A DNA stretch of 13,192 nucleotides from CAZDYP01 sp964509505 (GTDB taxonomy: Bacteria > Chloroflexota > Anaerolineae > JACRMK01), in assembly GCA_964509505.1 (NCBI GenBank), contig CAZDYP010000155.1:1-13192 (forward strand), in the 5' to 3' direction. Numbering within the stretch: the first letter of the stretch is position 1; each line of letters opens with the position of its first letter. The translations under genes were made by a program, and so were the position numbers. Shown here piece after piece: positions 6,891 through 13,192 of this stretch. Below the pieces are notes generated by a model, which saw nothing but the letters and a program-made list of their open reading frames with translations, did not search any database and was not told the DNA's origin.

Positions 6891-7019
6891 GTTACGCAGT
6901 TGGTCATTGCAAGTGCACAGCGTTGTTCGCGGTACGAAGCAAGTCCTGCCACTGCGCGAGGGAGCTTGCGTCGCAAATCACGCTGGCTTCGCTCGCCACG
7001 ACGAGGTAAACTGCGTAAC
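6891..7019. repeat. 129-bp imperfect palindrome (MITE/REP-like)
   Basis: The ends are perfect 11-bp inverted repeats: GTTACGCAGTT (6891-6901) and AACTGCGTAAC (7009-7019). Interior segments also pair, for example CGAAGCAAG near 6934-6942 with CTTGCGTCG near 6965-6973 (one mismatch), and CAGCGT with a matching ACGCTG on the other arm. The whole unit could fold into one long hairpin. It encodes nothing credible. The size, terminal inverted repeats and fold fit a non-autonomous miniature element or REP-type palindrome; a target-site duplication was not found. Confidence 0.6.
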
Positions 7020-7070
7020 GCCTGTTTGATTAGCTGTGTTAAGTATTGATTCCCAATCGCTCTAACTGCA

Positions 7071-7099
7071 TTGACACTCTGAATGAATGCCGATATAAT
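7071..7099 (+). promoter_or_regulatory. Consensus sigma-70-type promoter
   Basis: TTGACA (7071-7076) and TATAAT (7094-7099) are separated by exactly 17 nt, a perfect match to the vegetative consensus. Transcription would start near 7106 and run toward the solute-binding protein genes, giving a leader of about 350 nt before the ATG at 7454. Confidence 0.75.
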
Positions 7100-7116
7100 G
7101 CCGCCCAATATCGCAT
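7087..7116. promoter_or_regulatory. Candidate operator over the -10 box
   Basis: CGATAT (7091-7096) and ATATCG (7108-7113) form a perfect dyad around an 11-nt spacer; allowing one bulged C it grows to nine pairs (ATGC and GCAT beyond). The left arm overlaps the TATAAT box and the right arm covers the predicted start site, the usual position for a repressor operator. The dyad could also be a short RNA stem. Confidence 0.35.
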
Positions 7117-7250
7117 GGCACCTTTTTTCATTTGTACCCAGACTCCTCTTATTCACGTTAGCGCATAAGTACACGTCGTTTGTTCCTAGCAGCAAGCCCA
7201 ATTGTTTAGTCTATCACCCGCAAAGCTTTTCTCAGTAAACGGAGGAACCT

Positions 7251-7457
7251 ATGTGGTCAGTTCAACCGCATCCGCTTGCTATGCAGCGAACTGTGCGGCG
7301 AGTTGCATTCCCGGCGCTCGTCCATCCTCATGGCGCGTTTACGCGCGTTCCTCACGCTTGCTTGACTTCCTCTTTGGATTCCCCCCACGTAGGCGCCCGC
7401 CGATTGCCCCACGCCATTCAGATAAAACCTATTAACTCTATAAGGAGGAGAGCATGA
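7251..7457 (+). CDS. Possible leader ORF coupled to the first binding-protein gene
   Basis: This 68-codon frame (MWSVQPHPLAMQRTVRRV onward) starts 4 nt behind a strong GGAGGA ribosome site (7241-7246). Its TGA overlaps the ATG of the first solute-binding protein in an ATGA arrangement, the usual geometry of translational coupling. It lies entirely in the transcribed leader below the consensus promoter. The product is rich in Arg, Pro and His, has no recognisable domain, membrane segment or signal, and its third codon positions do not look strongly selected. Its last codons (AGG AGG AGA) are the ribosome site of the next gene. It may be a regulatory leader peptide, a decayed gene, or chance. 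Confidence 0.3.
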   Translation: MWSVQPHPLAMQRTVRRVAFPALVHPHGAFTRVPHACLTSSLDSPHVGARRLPHAIQIKPINSIRRRA

Positions 7458-9211
7458 AAAATTCCGTTCACTCGACCATGCGAGTTCATCGTGGGCAGCT
7501 CATCGTCTTGCTGCTTTCGCTGGTGTTGCTCCTGTTGTTTGGATGTGGTCCCGCCCAAACGTCGCCACCGGTGGCGCAACCCACCGCGCCTGCACCCGCT
7601 GCGATCGTGCCACAACCCACCACCGCCTCCGCGCCTGCGGCAGTGGTGCCACAACCCACTGCCGTGCCCGCGCAACCGCAACCCAAACGTGGCGGCAGCT
7701 TCACCTTTGTTCAGTGGACTGCAGACCCACCCGACCTCGACCCGTTTTTGAACGTCACTTTCCGCGTCCAACAGTTCGCAGGCTACATTTACAGCCGCTT
7801 GTTGAAGTTCGACAGCGGTCCCAACATTGACCCGAACTCCTCAACCGTCGTCGGCGATTTAGCCGAGAAGTGGGAAGCGTCGAAAGACGGCCTGACCTAC
7901 ACGTTCTATCTGCGTAAGAACGCCAAGTTCCACAACAAGCCGCCCGTGAATGGGCGCGCGGTGACGGCAGACGATGTGGTCTATTCGTTCAACCGCTTCA
8001 TGCAAGTTTCACCAAATAAGAGCACCTTCTTCATGGTCAAAGAAGCGAAGGCAACAGACGCCAACACCGTGGTCTTCACGCTCAACCAGGCCTTCGCGCC
8101 GTTTGAGGTCACGATTGCTTCGCCGTTGCTCTGGATCATGCCCAAGGAAGTCATTGAAGCGGACAAAGACGCGCGCAAGAACCCGATCGGCAGTGGCCCC
8201 TTCATGTACGACAAGTACGATAAGGGCGTGCAGATGGTCTATAAGCGCAATCCTGACTACTTCATCACAGGCCAGCCGTATGTGGATGAAGCCGTGTCGC
8301 TTATCATCCCTGACACGGCGACTCAAGTGGCGGCATTGCGCTCGAAGCAGCTCGATGTTCTCGGCTTATCGGCGACCGATGCCAAATCGGTGCGCAGCAC
8401 TAACCCAGAAATTAAAATTGTGACGTATCCAGCGACTACGGTTGGATTCTTATATTGGAAGCTGGATAAGCCGCCGTTCAATGATCCACGCGTGCGCCAA
8501 GCCTTCTCACTCGCGCTGGACCGCGAAGAGACCATCAAAATCATCTACGAAGGCGAAGGTACCTATAACAACTTCGTGCCAGCATTCCATTCGTCGTTCT
8601 ATATTGACCCACGCACCGCCGATAATGGTCCAGGCGCGAAGTACTTCAAGCGTGACGTAGCGGAAGCGAAGCGGCTGCTGGCTGAAGCAGGCTATCCTAA
8701 CGGTATCAAAGTACCTATGATCTCGACGCTCAACGCGTATGGCAACACGTTCAATCAGAGCGTCGAACTTGTCATCAAGCAGCTGAAAGAGGCTGGCATT
8801 GAGGCGACGTTGGCGCCGCAAGACTACGCTGCATACATCAGCACGACATTCCTCGGCAAATTTGAAGCGCCCAATTTCGTTTATGGACTCCAAACGCCGT
8901 ATCAAGACCCGCACGACTACCTCTTCAACATGTATCATCCCAAAGGCGTGCGCAACCATTCAGGCGTGGACGATCCAACGCTGACTGCCATGATTGAAAA
9001 ACAAATGGCGACGTTGGACAAAGCCGAGCGCAAGAAGATCATTCAAGATATTCAGCGCTATCTCGGCGAAAAACAATACTACGCGATGGGCACCGTCGGT
9101 CTTGTTTACAATGCCGCGCAACCATGGGTGCAAAACGCCTACTTCTCGAACGACTACGGCAACGTGCCCATGTTAGCAACCCGCGTGTGGCTGGACAACA
9201 AGCCCAAATGA
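7454..9211 (+). CDS. ABC transporter substrate-binding lipoprotein, family 5 (copy 1)
   Basis: A 585-residue periplasmic-side lipoprotein that should capture an oligopeptide, nickel chelate or similar solute for an ABC importer. The ATG at 7454 follows AAGGAGGAG (7442-7450). Residues 15-31 are a hydrophobic signal ending in the lipobox LFGC, with C31 as the lipidated residue. A flexible Pro/Ala/Thr/Gln linker with VPQPT repeats spans 32-77. The SBP_bac_5 fold follows from about 80: DPPDLDPFLN (91-100), VNGRAVTADDVVYSFNRF (165-182), GSGPFMYDKY (246-255) with YKRNPDYF (263-270), RVRQAFSLALDRE (346-358) and DVAEAKRLLAEAGYPNG (401-417). Length is normal for the family. The ligand cannot be deduced. 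It is the first of three tandem paralogues, preceded by a long leader with a consensus promoter. Only 34 bp separate its stop codon from the assembly gap. Confidence 0.93.
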   Translation: MKNSVHSTMRVHRGQLIVLLLSLVLLLLFGCGPAQTSPPVAQPTAPAPAAIVPQPTTASAPAAVVPQPTAVPAQPQPKRGGSFTFVQWTADPPDLDPFLNVTFRVQQFAGYIYSRLLKFDSGPNIDPNSSTVVGDLAEKWEASKDGLTYTFYLRKNAKFHNKPPVNGRAVTADDVVYSFNRFMQVSPNKSTFFMVKEAKATDANTVVFTLNQAFAPFEVTIASPLLWIMPKEVIEADKDARKNPIGSGPFMYDKYDKGVQMVYKRNPDYFITGQPYVDEAVSLIIPDTATQVAALRSKQLDVLGLSATDAKSVRSTNPEIKIVTYPATTVGFLYWKLDKPPFNDPRVRQAFSLALDREETIKIIYEGEGTYNNFVPAFHSSFYIDPRTADNGPGAKYFKRDVAEAKRLLAEAGYPNGIKVPMISTLNAYGNTFNQSVELVIKQLKEAGIEATLAPQDYAAYISTTFLGKFEAPNFVYGLQTPYQDPHDYLFNMYHPKGVRNHSGVDDPTLTAMIEKQMATLDKAERKKIIQDIQRYLGEKQYYAMGTVGLVYNAAQPWVQNAYFSNDYGNVPMLATRVWLDNKPK

Positions 9212-9245
9212 GCTGTGCTGTGGAATGGGTCATTGGCGCTGGTAT

Positions 9246-9345
9246 NNNNNNNNNNNNNNNNNNNNNNNNNNNNNNNNNNNNNNNNNNNNNNNNNNNNNNN
9301 NNNNNNNNNNNNNNNNNNNNNNNNNNNNNNNNNNNNNNNNNNNNN
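9246..9345. other. Scaffold gap (100 N)
   Basis: Exactly 100 N, the usual placeholder for a gap of unknown size. It lies between binding-protein copies 1 and 2, so their adjacency and any genes between them, such as permeases, are unproven. No conclusion should rest on a reading frame crossing it. Confidence 0.98.
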
Positions 9346-9372
9346 GCTCGTTTAGTGTATTGACGTATCGCA

Positions 9373-9425
9373 AGGCTCGGACATTGGTCAGTCGTATCAT
9401 CGAGCCTAATTGATTCATATCAATT
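9373..9425 (+). promoter_or_regulatory. Two hairpins directly upstream of binding-protein copy 2
   Basis: AGGCTCG (9373-9379) pairs with CGAGCCT (9401-9407), and immediately after it AATTGAT (9408-9414) pairs with ATCAATT (9419-9425) over a TCAT loop; both stems are perfect 7-mers. The second ends one base before the GGAGGAG ribosome site (9427-9433). They could act as operator dyads or as RNA structures affecting translation or mRNA ends. Confidence 0.4.
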
Positions 9426-9436
9426 TGGAGGAGAAA

Positions 9437-11197
9437 ATGAAGGACATCCGAAGTTCTCGACCTTGGCAGCTCATGGTAACGCTCGTTACCATCGTCTTGC
9501 TGTTCGTGTTGTTCGGTTGCGGTCCCGCGCAAACGCAGCCGCCTGCTGCGCCCACCACCGCCGCGCCTGCTGTTGCGACCACTGCCCCCGCCGCCGCTGT
9601 GCCACAGCCCACCACAGCCGCTGCGCCACCGGCGGCCGTCACGCAACCGACCGCTGTCCCCGCAGGCCCCAAGAAGGGCGGCAGCCTCACCTTCGTTGGG
9701 TGGACAGCTGACCCCCCCGATTTGGATCCGTATCTGAACACGAGCTTTCGCAGCCAAGAATTTGCGGGCTTGTTTTACAGCCGCCTCTTGAAGTTCGATA
9801 CAGGTCCCAACATCAAGCCTAATTCCTTCATTCCCACCGCCGACCTCGCAGACAAGTGGGAAGTGTCGAAAGACGGCTTGACCTACACCTTCCACATTCG
9901 TGACAACGCCAAATGGCAAAACAAACCGCCGCTCAATGGGCGCAAGGTTACCGCCGATGACGTCGTCTTTTCATGGGAACGCTTTCAGAAGGTAGGCGTC
10001 CAGAAAGCCGTGTTGGGCATGGTCAAAGAAGTGAAGAAGGTGGATGCCAGCAACGTCGCTTTCGTTTTGAACGACGTCTTCGCCCCATTCGAGAGTACCA
10101 TTGCAACGCCGTTGTTCTGGATTGTGCCTAAAGAAGTTGTCGAGAAAGATGGCGACCTGCGTAAGACGACCGTGGGTAGCGGGCCGTTCCTTTTCGAGAA
10201 GTTCGAGAAAGGCGTCTCGATTGTCGTCAAGCGCAACCCCGATTACTATGGCGGTCCAGCGAATGTGGATGAAGTGGTATTGCTGATCATCCCCGACTCG
10301 GCAACCGCGGTGGCGGGCTTGCGCTCGAAACAAATTGACATTCTCGGCGTCTCACAAACGGATCGCGACTCCATCGTGAAATCCAACCCCGAAATCGTCA
10401 TGACCGACTACGTACAGAATTTGATTTGGTTCATGTACTGGCGTTTGGATGCAAAGCCCTTCGACGACATTCGCGTACGGCAAGCCTTCTCGTTGGCATT
10501 GGACCGTGAAGAGATCAGCAAGGTCATCTTTGAAGGTCGTGGCGTCTATAATAGTCACATCGCCGCAGGCTTGCCGACATTCTGGCTAGATCCCAAGGGA
10601 GCAGATTTTGGACCGAACGCCAAGTATTTCAAACGCGATGTAGCCGCTGCAAAGAAATTGCTAGCCGATGCCGGCTATCCCAACGGTTTGAAGGTATCAT
10701 ACGTCAGCACACTCGATGCCTACGGCAACACCTTCAACCAGAGCGTCGAACTGGTGCAGAAACAATTGAAGGACGCAGGCATCGAACTAGAGCTGAAGCC
10801 ACAACCTTATGCCGCGTATATCGCCACCACATTCCTTGGCAAATTCGAAGGCAATACCATGGTCTGGGGCCTGCAAACGCCTGTGCAGGAACCACACGAT
10901 TATCTCTTCAATATGTATGGCGAGAAAAGCGCGCGCAACCATGCCGGCGTCAAAGACCCTGAATTGTGGGCGATGATGGACAAACAGGCGAAGACGCTCG
11001 ACAAAGCCGAACGCAAGAAGCTCATCTACGACATTCAACGCTATCTGGCTGAAAAGGTGTACTACGCGATTGGCCCGACGGGCCAAGCCACAGTAGCTGC
11101 ACAACCGTGGGTCAAGGGCTTCTACTTCGAAAGCGACTATGGGCGCTATGCTGAGTGGCTGCCGAAGTTGTGGTTAGACGGCAAGCCGGGCAATTAA
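9437..11197 (+). CDS. ABC transporter substrate-binding lipoprotein, family 5 (copy 2)
   Basis: A 586-residue lipoprotein, paralogous to the genes on both sides. The ATG at 9437 is chosen over the upstream in-frame ATG (9410) because GGAGGAG lies 3 nt before it and the extra nine residues are charged and would precede the signal. Signal residues 12-28 end in the lipobox LFGC (C28). The linker (29-80) is Ala/Pro/Thr-rich with VPQPTTA. Family motifs: DPPDLDPYLN (92-101), VTADDVVFSWERF (171-183), GSGPFLFEKFEKG (247-259), VKRNPDYY (264-271), RVRQAFSLALDREE (346-359) and DVAAAKKLLADAGYPNG (401-417). Near the C-terminal lobe it keeps the WGLQTPVQEPHDYLFNMYG segment (478-496), which resembles copy 1 more than copy 3, hinting that copies 1 and 2 bind related ligands. 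Partner permeases are not in view. Confidence 0.93.
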   Translation: MKDIRSSRPWQLMVTLVTIVLLFVLFGCGPAQTQPPAAPTTAAPAVATTAPAAAVPQPTTAAAPPAAVTQPTAVPAGPKKGGSLTFVGWTADPPDLDPYLNTSFRSQEFAGLFYSRLLKFDTGPNIKPNSFIPTADLADKWEVSKDGLTYTFHIRDNAKWQNKPPLNGRKVTADDVVFSWERFQKVGVQKAVLGMVKEVKKVDASNVAFVLNDVFAPFESTIATPLFWIVPKEVVEKDGDLRKTTVGSGPFLFEKFEKGVSIVVKRNPDYYGGPANVDEVVLLIIPDSATAVAGLRSKQIDILGVSQTDRDSIVKSNPEIVMTDYVQNLIWFMYWRLDAKPFDDIRVRQAFSLALDREEISKVIFEGRGVYNSHIAAGLPTFWLDPKGADFGPNAKYFKRDVAAAKKLLADAGYPNGLKVSYVSTLDAYGNTFNQSVELVQKQLKDAGIELELKPQPYAAYIATTFLGKFEGNTMVWGLQTPVQEPHDYLFNMYGEKSARNHAGVKDPELWAMMDKQAKTLDKAERKKLIYDIQRYLAEKVYYAIGPTGQATVAAQPWVKGFYFESDYGRYAEWLPKLWLDGKPGN

Positions 11198-11212
11198 CTG
11201 AGCGGAAAATAG

Positions 11213-11258
11213 ATATTGGATATTGGGAATAGGCGCAGTGAATCCCAATATCCAATAC
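11213..11258. repeat. 15-bp inverted repeat of 7-bp units between copies 2 and 3
   Basis: TATTGGATATTGGGA (11214-11228) and TCCCAATATCCAATA (11243-11257) are perfect reverse complements with a 14-nt loop. Each arm is itself a tandem heptamer: ATATTGG twice on the left (11213-11226), CCAATAT and CCAATAC on the right (11245-11258). It begins 16 bp after the stop of copy 2 and could act as a terminator or RNA-stabilising hairpin, although no U-tract follows. Confidence 0.75.
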
Positions 11259-11303
11259 TCTAATAATCGCATATCAATTCTCTTTCGAGGGAGGGAGGAA
11301 ACT

Positions 11304-13046
11304 ATGCAGCAGAAACGCATGACGTTCAGCGTCGTTTTGTTCGTAGGTTTGTTGTGGCTGATGGGTTGCGGGCCCACACCGACGCCTGCGGCGGTCGTGC
11401 CACAACCAACCACAGCCGCGCCGCCCGCGGCGGTTGTGCCACAACCAACCACAGCCGCGCCGCCCGCGGCGGTTGTGCCACAACCAACCCCTGTGCCACA
11501 ACAAACGCAGCCCAAACGTGGCGGCAGCTTGGTCGCGCGCATGCCGGGCATTGTCGGCGATGTGCCTGACCTCGACCCATACTTGAATACGAGCTTCCGC
11601 ACCAGGACCTTCGCAGGCTTTTTCTATAGTCGTTTGCTCAAGTTCGAGAATGGCCCGGGCATTGGCGAGAATTCGTTCATCCCAACGGGCGATTTGGCGG
11701 AAAAGTGGGAGATTTCTAAAGATGGCTTGACCTACACCTTCTATCTTCGCAAGAATGCGAAGTGGCAGAATAAGCCACCTGTGAATGGTCGGCCTGTAAC
11801 GGCGGATGATGTCGTCTATTCGTGGAATCGCTTCATCCAGGTTTATCCGGGCAAAGCCAATTGGGCTATCGTCAAAGAAGTGAAGAAGGTTGACGACACC
11901 ACCGTGACGATTACACTCAACCAGCCATTCGCGCCATTTGAAACCGCGCTCGCGCAGCCGACCTTCTTCATCATGGCAAAGGAAGTCATCGAGAAAGACG
12001 GCGACGGACGCAAGACCATCGTGGGGAGTGGGCCTTTCATCTTCGAGAAATACGAGAAGGGTGTATCGTTTGTCGGTAAACGTAATCCCGATTACTACAT
12101 CACAGGCATGCCCTACATTGACGAAATCGTGATGATGATTATTCCCGATGAGTCGGCGGCCGTCGCAGGCTTGCGCTCCAAACAAGTTGACATCTTGTTC
12201 ATCTCAGCAGCAGATCGCAAGACGTTAGGGCAGACGAATAAAGAACTCGTCTTTCTTGACATTCCATTTAACCTCAACGGTTATTTCTATTGGAAGGTCA
12301 ATGAGAAGCCCTTCAACGACATTCGCGTGCGCCAAGCGTTCTCGCTCGCGCTCGACCGCGACGAAATCATCAAGGTCATCTTCGAGGGACAAGGTTCCGC
12401 CAACTCCATCTTGCCCAAAGCCATGTCGTCGTGGGCGCTGGATCCATTGAGCGCGGCCATGGGGCCCAATTCCAAATACTACAAGCGCGATGTGGCGGCG
12501 GCGAAGAAGTTGCTGGCAGAGGCAGGGTATCCCGATGGCCTCAAGTTGCCGTTGATCACCACGCTCAATGCGTATGGCGACACCTTCAATGCCAGCGTGG
12601 AATTGGTTATCAAGCAATTCAAGGAAGCGGGCATCCAACTTGAATTGAAACCGCAGGATTACGCCGCGTTCGTCTCGACCACTGTGCAAGGCAAGTTTGA
12701 TCCGGGCGTCATTGTGTATGGGTTGTATTGCACGTGCGCCGATCCTGACGAAGTGGTGTACAATCAATATCATCCGAAGAGCTTTGGCAACCAAACAGGC
12801 GTCAACGATCCTGTGTTGACCGAGATGATTGAGAAGCAACGCACGTTGGTGGACAAAGCCGAGCGCAAGAAACTGATTGACGACATCCAACGCTATCTCG
12901 CCGAGAAGCAGTACGTCGTCGTCGGTTCGATTGGCTACCAATCCTTTGGCATCCAACCGCGCGTCAAAGATTTCTGGTTCCATTACGACTTCGGTTTTGG
13001 CGCGGAAGCTTTCATCAAAGTGTGGCTAGACACCAGCGTGAAATAG
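11304..13046 (+). CDS. ABC transporter substrate-binding lipoprotein, family 5 (copy 3)
   Basis: A 580-residue lipoprotein. The ATG at 11304 follows GGGAGGAA (11293-11300); the frame is open upstream to 11223, but that part runs through the intergenic inverted repeat. The signal ends in the lipobox LMGC (C22). The linker contains AAVVPQPTTAAPP twice plus a partial third copy (29-62), from a 39-bp DNA repeat. Family motifs: DVPDLDPYLN (86-95), VTADDVVYSWNRF (165-177), GSGPFIFEKYEKG (241-253), GKRNPDYY (258-265), RVRQAFSLALDRDE (341-354) and DVAAAKKLLAEAGYPDG (396-412). Where copies 1 and 2 have GLQTP followed by PHDYLFNMY, this copy reads GLYCTCADPDEVVYNQY (473-489), with cysteines at 476 and 478. 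That change in the C-terminal lobe suggests a different ligand. Expression is probably linked to copy 2, 106 bp upstream. Confidence 0.93.
   Translation: MQQKRMTFSVVLFVGLLWLMGCGPTPTPAAVVPQPTTAAPPAAVVPQPTTAAPPAAVVPQPTPVPQQTQPKRGGSLVARMPGIVGDVPDLDPYLNTSFRTRTFAGFFYSRLLKFENGPGIGENSFIPTGDLAEKWEISKDGLTYTFYLRKNAKWQNKPPVNGRPVTADDVVYSWNRFIQVYPGKANWAIVKEVKKVDDTTVTITLNQPFAPFETALAQPTFFIMAKEVIEKDGDGRKTIVGSGPFIFEKYEKGVSFVGKRNPDYYITGMPYIDEIVMMIIPDESAAVAGLRSKQVDILFISAADRKTLGQTNKELVFLDIPFNLNGYFYWKVNEKPFNDIRVRQAFSLALDRDEIIKVIFEGQGSANSILPKAMSSWALDPLSAAMGPNSKYYKRDVAAAKKLLAEAGYPDGLKLPLITTLNAYGDTFNASVELVIKQFKEAGIQLELKPQDYAAFVSTTVQGKFDPGVIVYGLYCTCADPDEVVYNQYHPKSFGNQTGVNDPVLTEMIEKQRTLVDKAERKKLIDDIQRYLAEKQYVVVGSIGYQSFGIQPRVKDFWFHYDFGFGAEAFIKVWLDTSVK
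11388..11489 (+). repeat. 39-bp tandem repeat in the copy 3 linker
   Basis: Two complete units (11388-11426 and 11427-11465) differ at one base, and a partial third (11466-11489) matches over 24 bp. Each unit encodes AAVVPQPTTAAPP. Copies 1 and 2 have only dispersed, diverged VPQPT motifs here, so this is probably a recent slippage or recombination expansion. Confidence 0.9.
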
Positions 13047-13065
13047 GCATGATGGTCACTGGGGC

Positions 13066-13132
13066 GGTTAGTCAGTTGGTCGCGTAGTCGTGTGGGTATA
13101 ACCTACGCGACTACCCGACCAAACGACTAGCC
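13066..13132. repeat. 31-bp imperfect inverted repeat after copy 3
   Basis: The arms 13066-13096 and 13102-13132 are 31 nt each with a 5-nt loop. I count 25 Watson-Crick pairs, 3 G-T pairs and 3 mismatches. Both arms have an 8-bp internal period: TTAGTCAG, TTGGTCGC, GTAGTCGT on the left and CTACGCGA, CTACCCGA, CCAAACGA on the right. It starts 20 bp past the stop codon; the nearest T-run (TTTT, 13146-13149) is 13 bp beyond it. It may act as a terminator but looks like a dispersed short-repeat palindrome. Confidence 0.75.
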
Positions 13133-13156
13133 AGCTAAGAGAGTGTTTTGAAATTC

Positions 13157-13175
13157 AGACCCTAAAGGTTTTTCT
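13157..13175 (+). repeat. Copy of the AGACCC-AAAGGTTT motif
   Basis: AGACCCTAAAGGTTT (13157-13171) matches 4845-4859 with one difference. Both copies follow the 3' end of a gene. A complementary arm, if any, would lie beyond the right edge. Confidence 0.5.
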
Positions 13176-13192
13176 GGCGAAGCGGGTTCACA

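Larger units (their letters stand above)
6596..7070. other. Gene-poor stretch after the ligase
   Basis: No convincing coding region is seen on either strand in these 475 bp. It carries the hairpin and 18-bp duplication near the ligase, then about 200 bp without clear structure (6680-6890), then the 129-bp palindrome (6891-7019). Open frames crossing the palindrome on both strands are products of the repeat. Confidence 0.6.

Noticed and set aside
6719..7201. Open frame of 160 codons on the minus strand and one of 68 codons on the plus strand through 6843-7049
   Set aside because: Both run through the 129-bp palindrome, lack ribosome binding sites and show no recognisable protein features.
9230..9919. 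Minus-strand frame of 229 codons crossing the N run
   Set aside because: It reads through the assembly gap and is the Gly-rich complement of the Pro/Ala linker in binding-protein copy 2.
11388..11489. CRISPR-like repetition
   Set aside because: The units are contiguous, coding and in frame, with no unique spacers.
11274..12185. Minus-strand frame of 303 codons
   Set aside because: It is antisense to copy 3, whose family motifs are complete; its Gly/Arg-rich start is the complement of the linker repeat.
12225..12983. Minus-strand frame of 252 codons
   Set aside because: It lies antisense to copy 3, without a ribosome site or domain; long antisense frames are expected from this codon bias.

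Overview
The window looks like a scaffold from a mesophilic member of the Chloroflexota (Anaerolineae-like). This rests on content and style, not on a marker gene: family-5 solute-binding lipoproteins with long Pro/Ala/Thr/Gln linkers, a receiver/PAS/triple-GAF/HD-GYP sensor, a SUMF1-fold protein, moderately GC-rich coding DNA, and intergenic short tandem repeats and palindromes. A run of exactly 100 N (9246-9345) is a scaffold gap, so the order across it is inferred by the assembler.

Left part, minus strand (1-1821). A SUMF1/formylglycine-generating-enzyme-like gene (703-1659) has a plausible promoter about 134 bp upstream of its start. It is followed by a broken four-helix-bundle (S23/IVP-type) gene of 55 codons (481-648), stopped by an amber codon at the usually conserved Trp. 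Then comes the 5' part of a membrane-anchored, LEA-14/WHy-like protein (461 to beyond position 1). Two 7-bp tandem arrays and a 9-bp inverted repeat bracket the broken gene, so 421-702 may be one inserted element.

Middle part, plus strand (2000-6595). A 948-residue multidomain sensor with an intact HD-GYP cyclic-di-GMP phosphodiesterase domain and a degenerate receiver (2000-4846) is followed by a FadD-like acyl-CoA ligase (5045-6595). The ligase carries a short sequence resembling a dispersed palindromic repeat, in frame, in a loop. The two genes are separated by 198 bp with strong hairpins and are probably not one tight operon.

An 858-bp gene-poor stretch (6596-7453) holds an 18-bp tandem duplication, a 129-bp imperfect palindrome with perfect 11-bp ends, and a perfect consensus promoter (TTGACA-N17-TATAAT) with a dyad over its -10 box. 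A roughly 350-nt leader follows, containing a possible 68-codon ORF that overlaps the next gene by ATGA.

Right part, plus strand (7454-13046). Three paralogous family-5 solute-binding lipoproteins lie in tandem: 585, 586 and 580 residues. They are probably the binding components of peptide/nickel-type ABC importers. No permease or ATPase gene is visible; these may lie in the gap, past the right edge, or elsewhere. The three intergenic regions contain inverted repeats, some built of 7- or 8-bp units.
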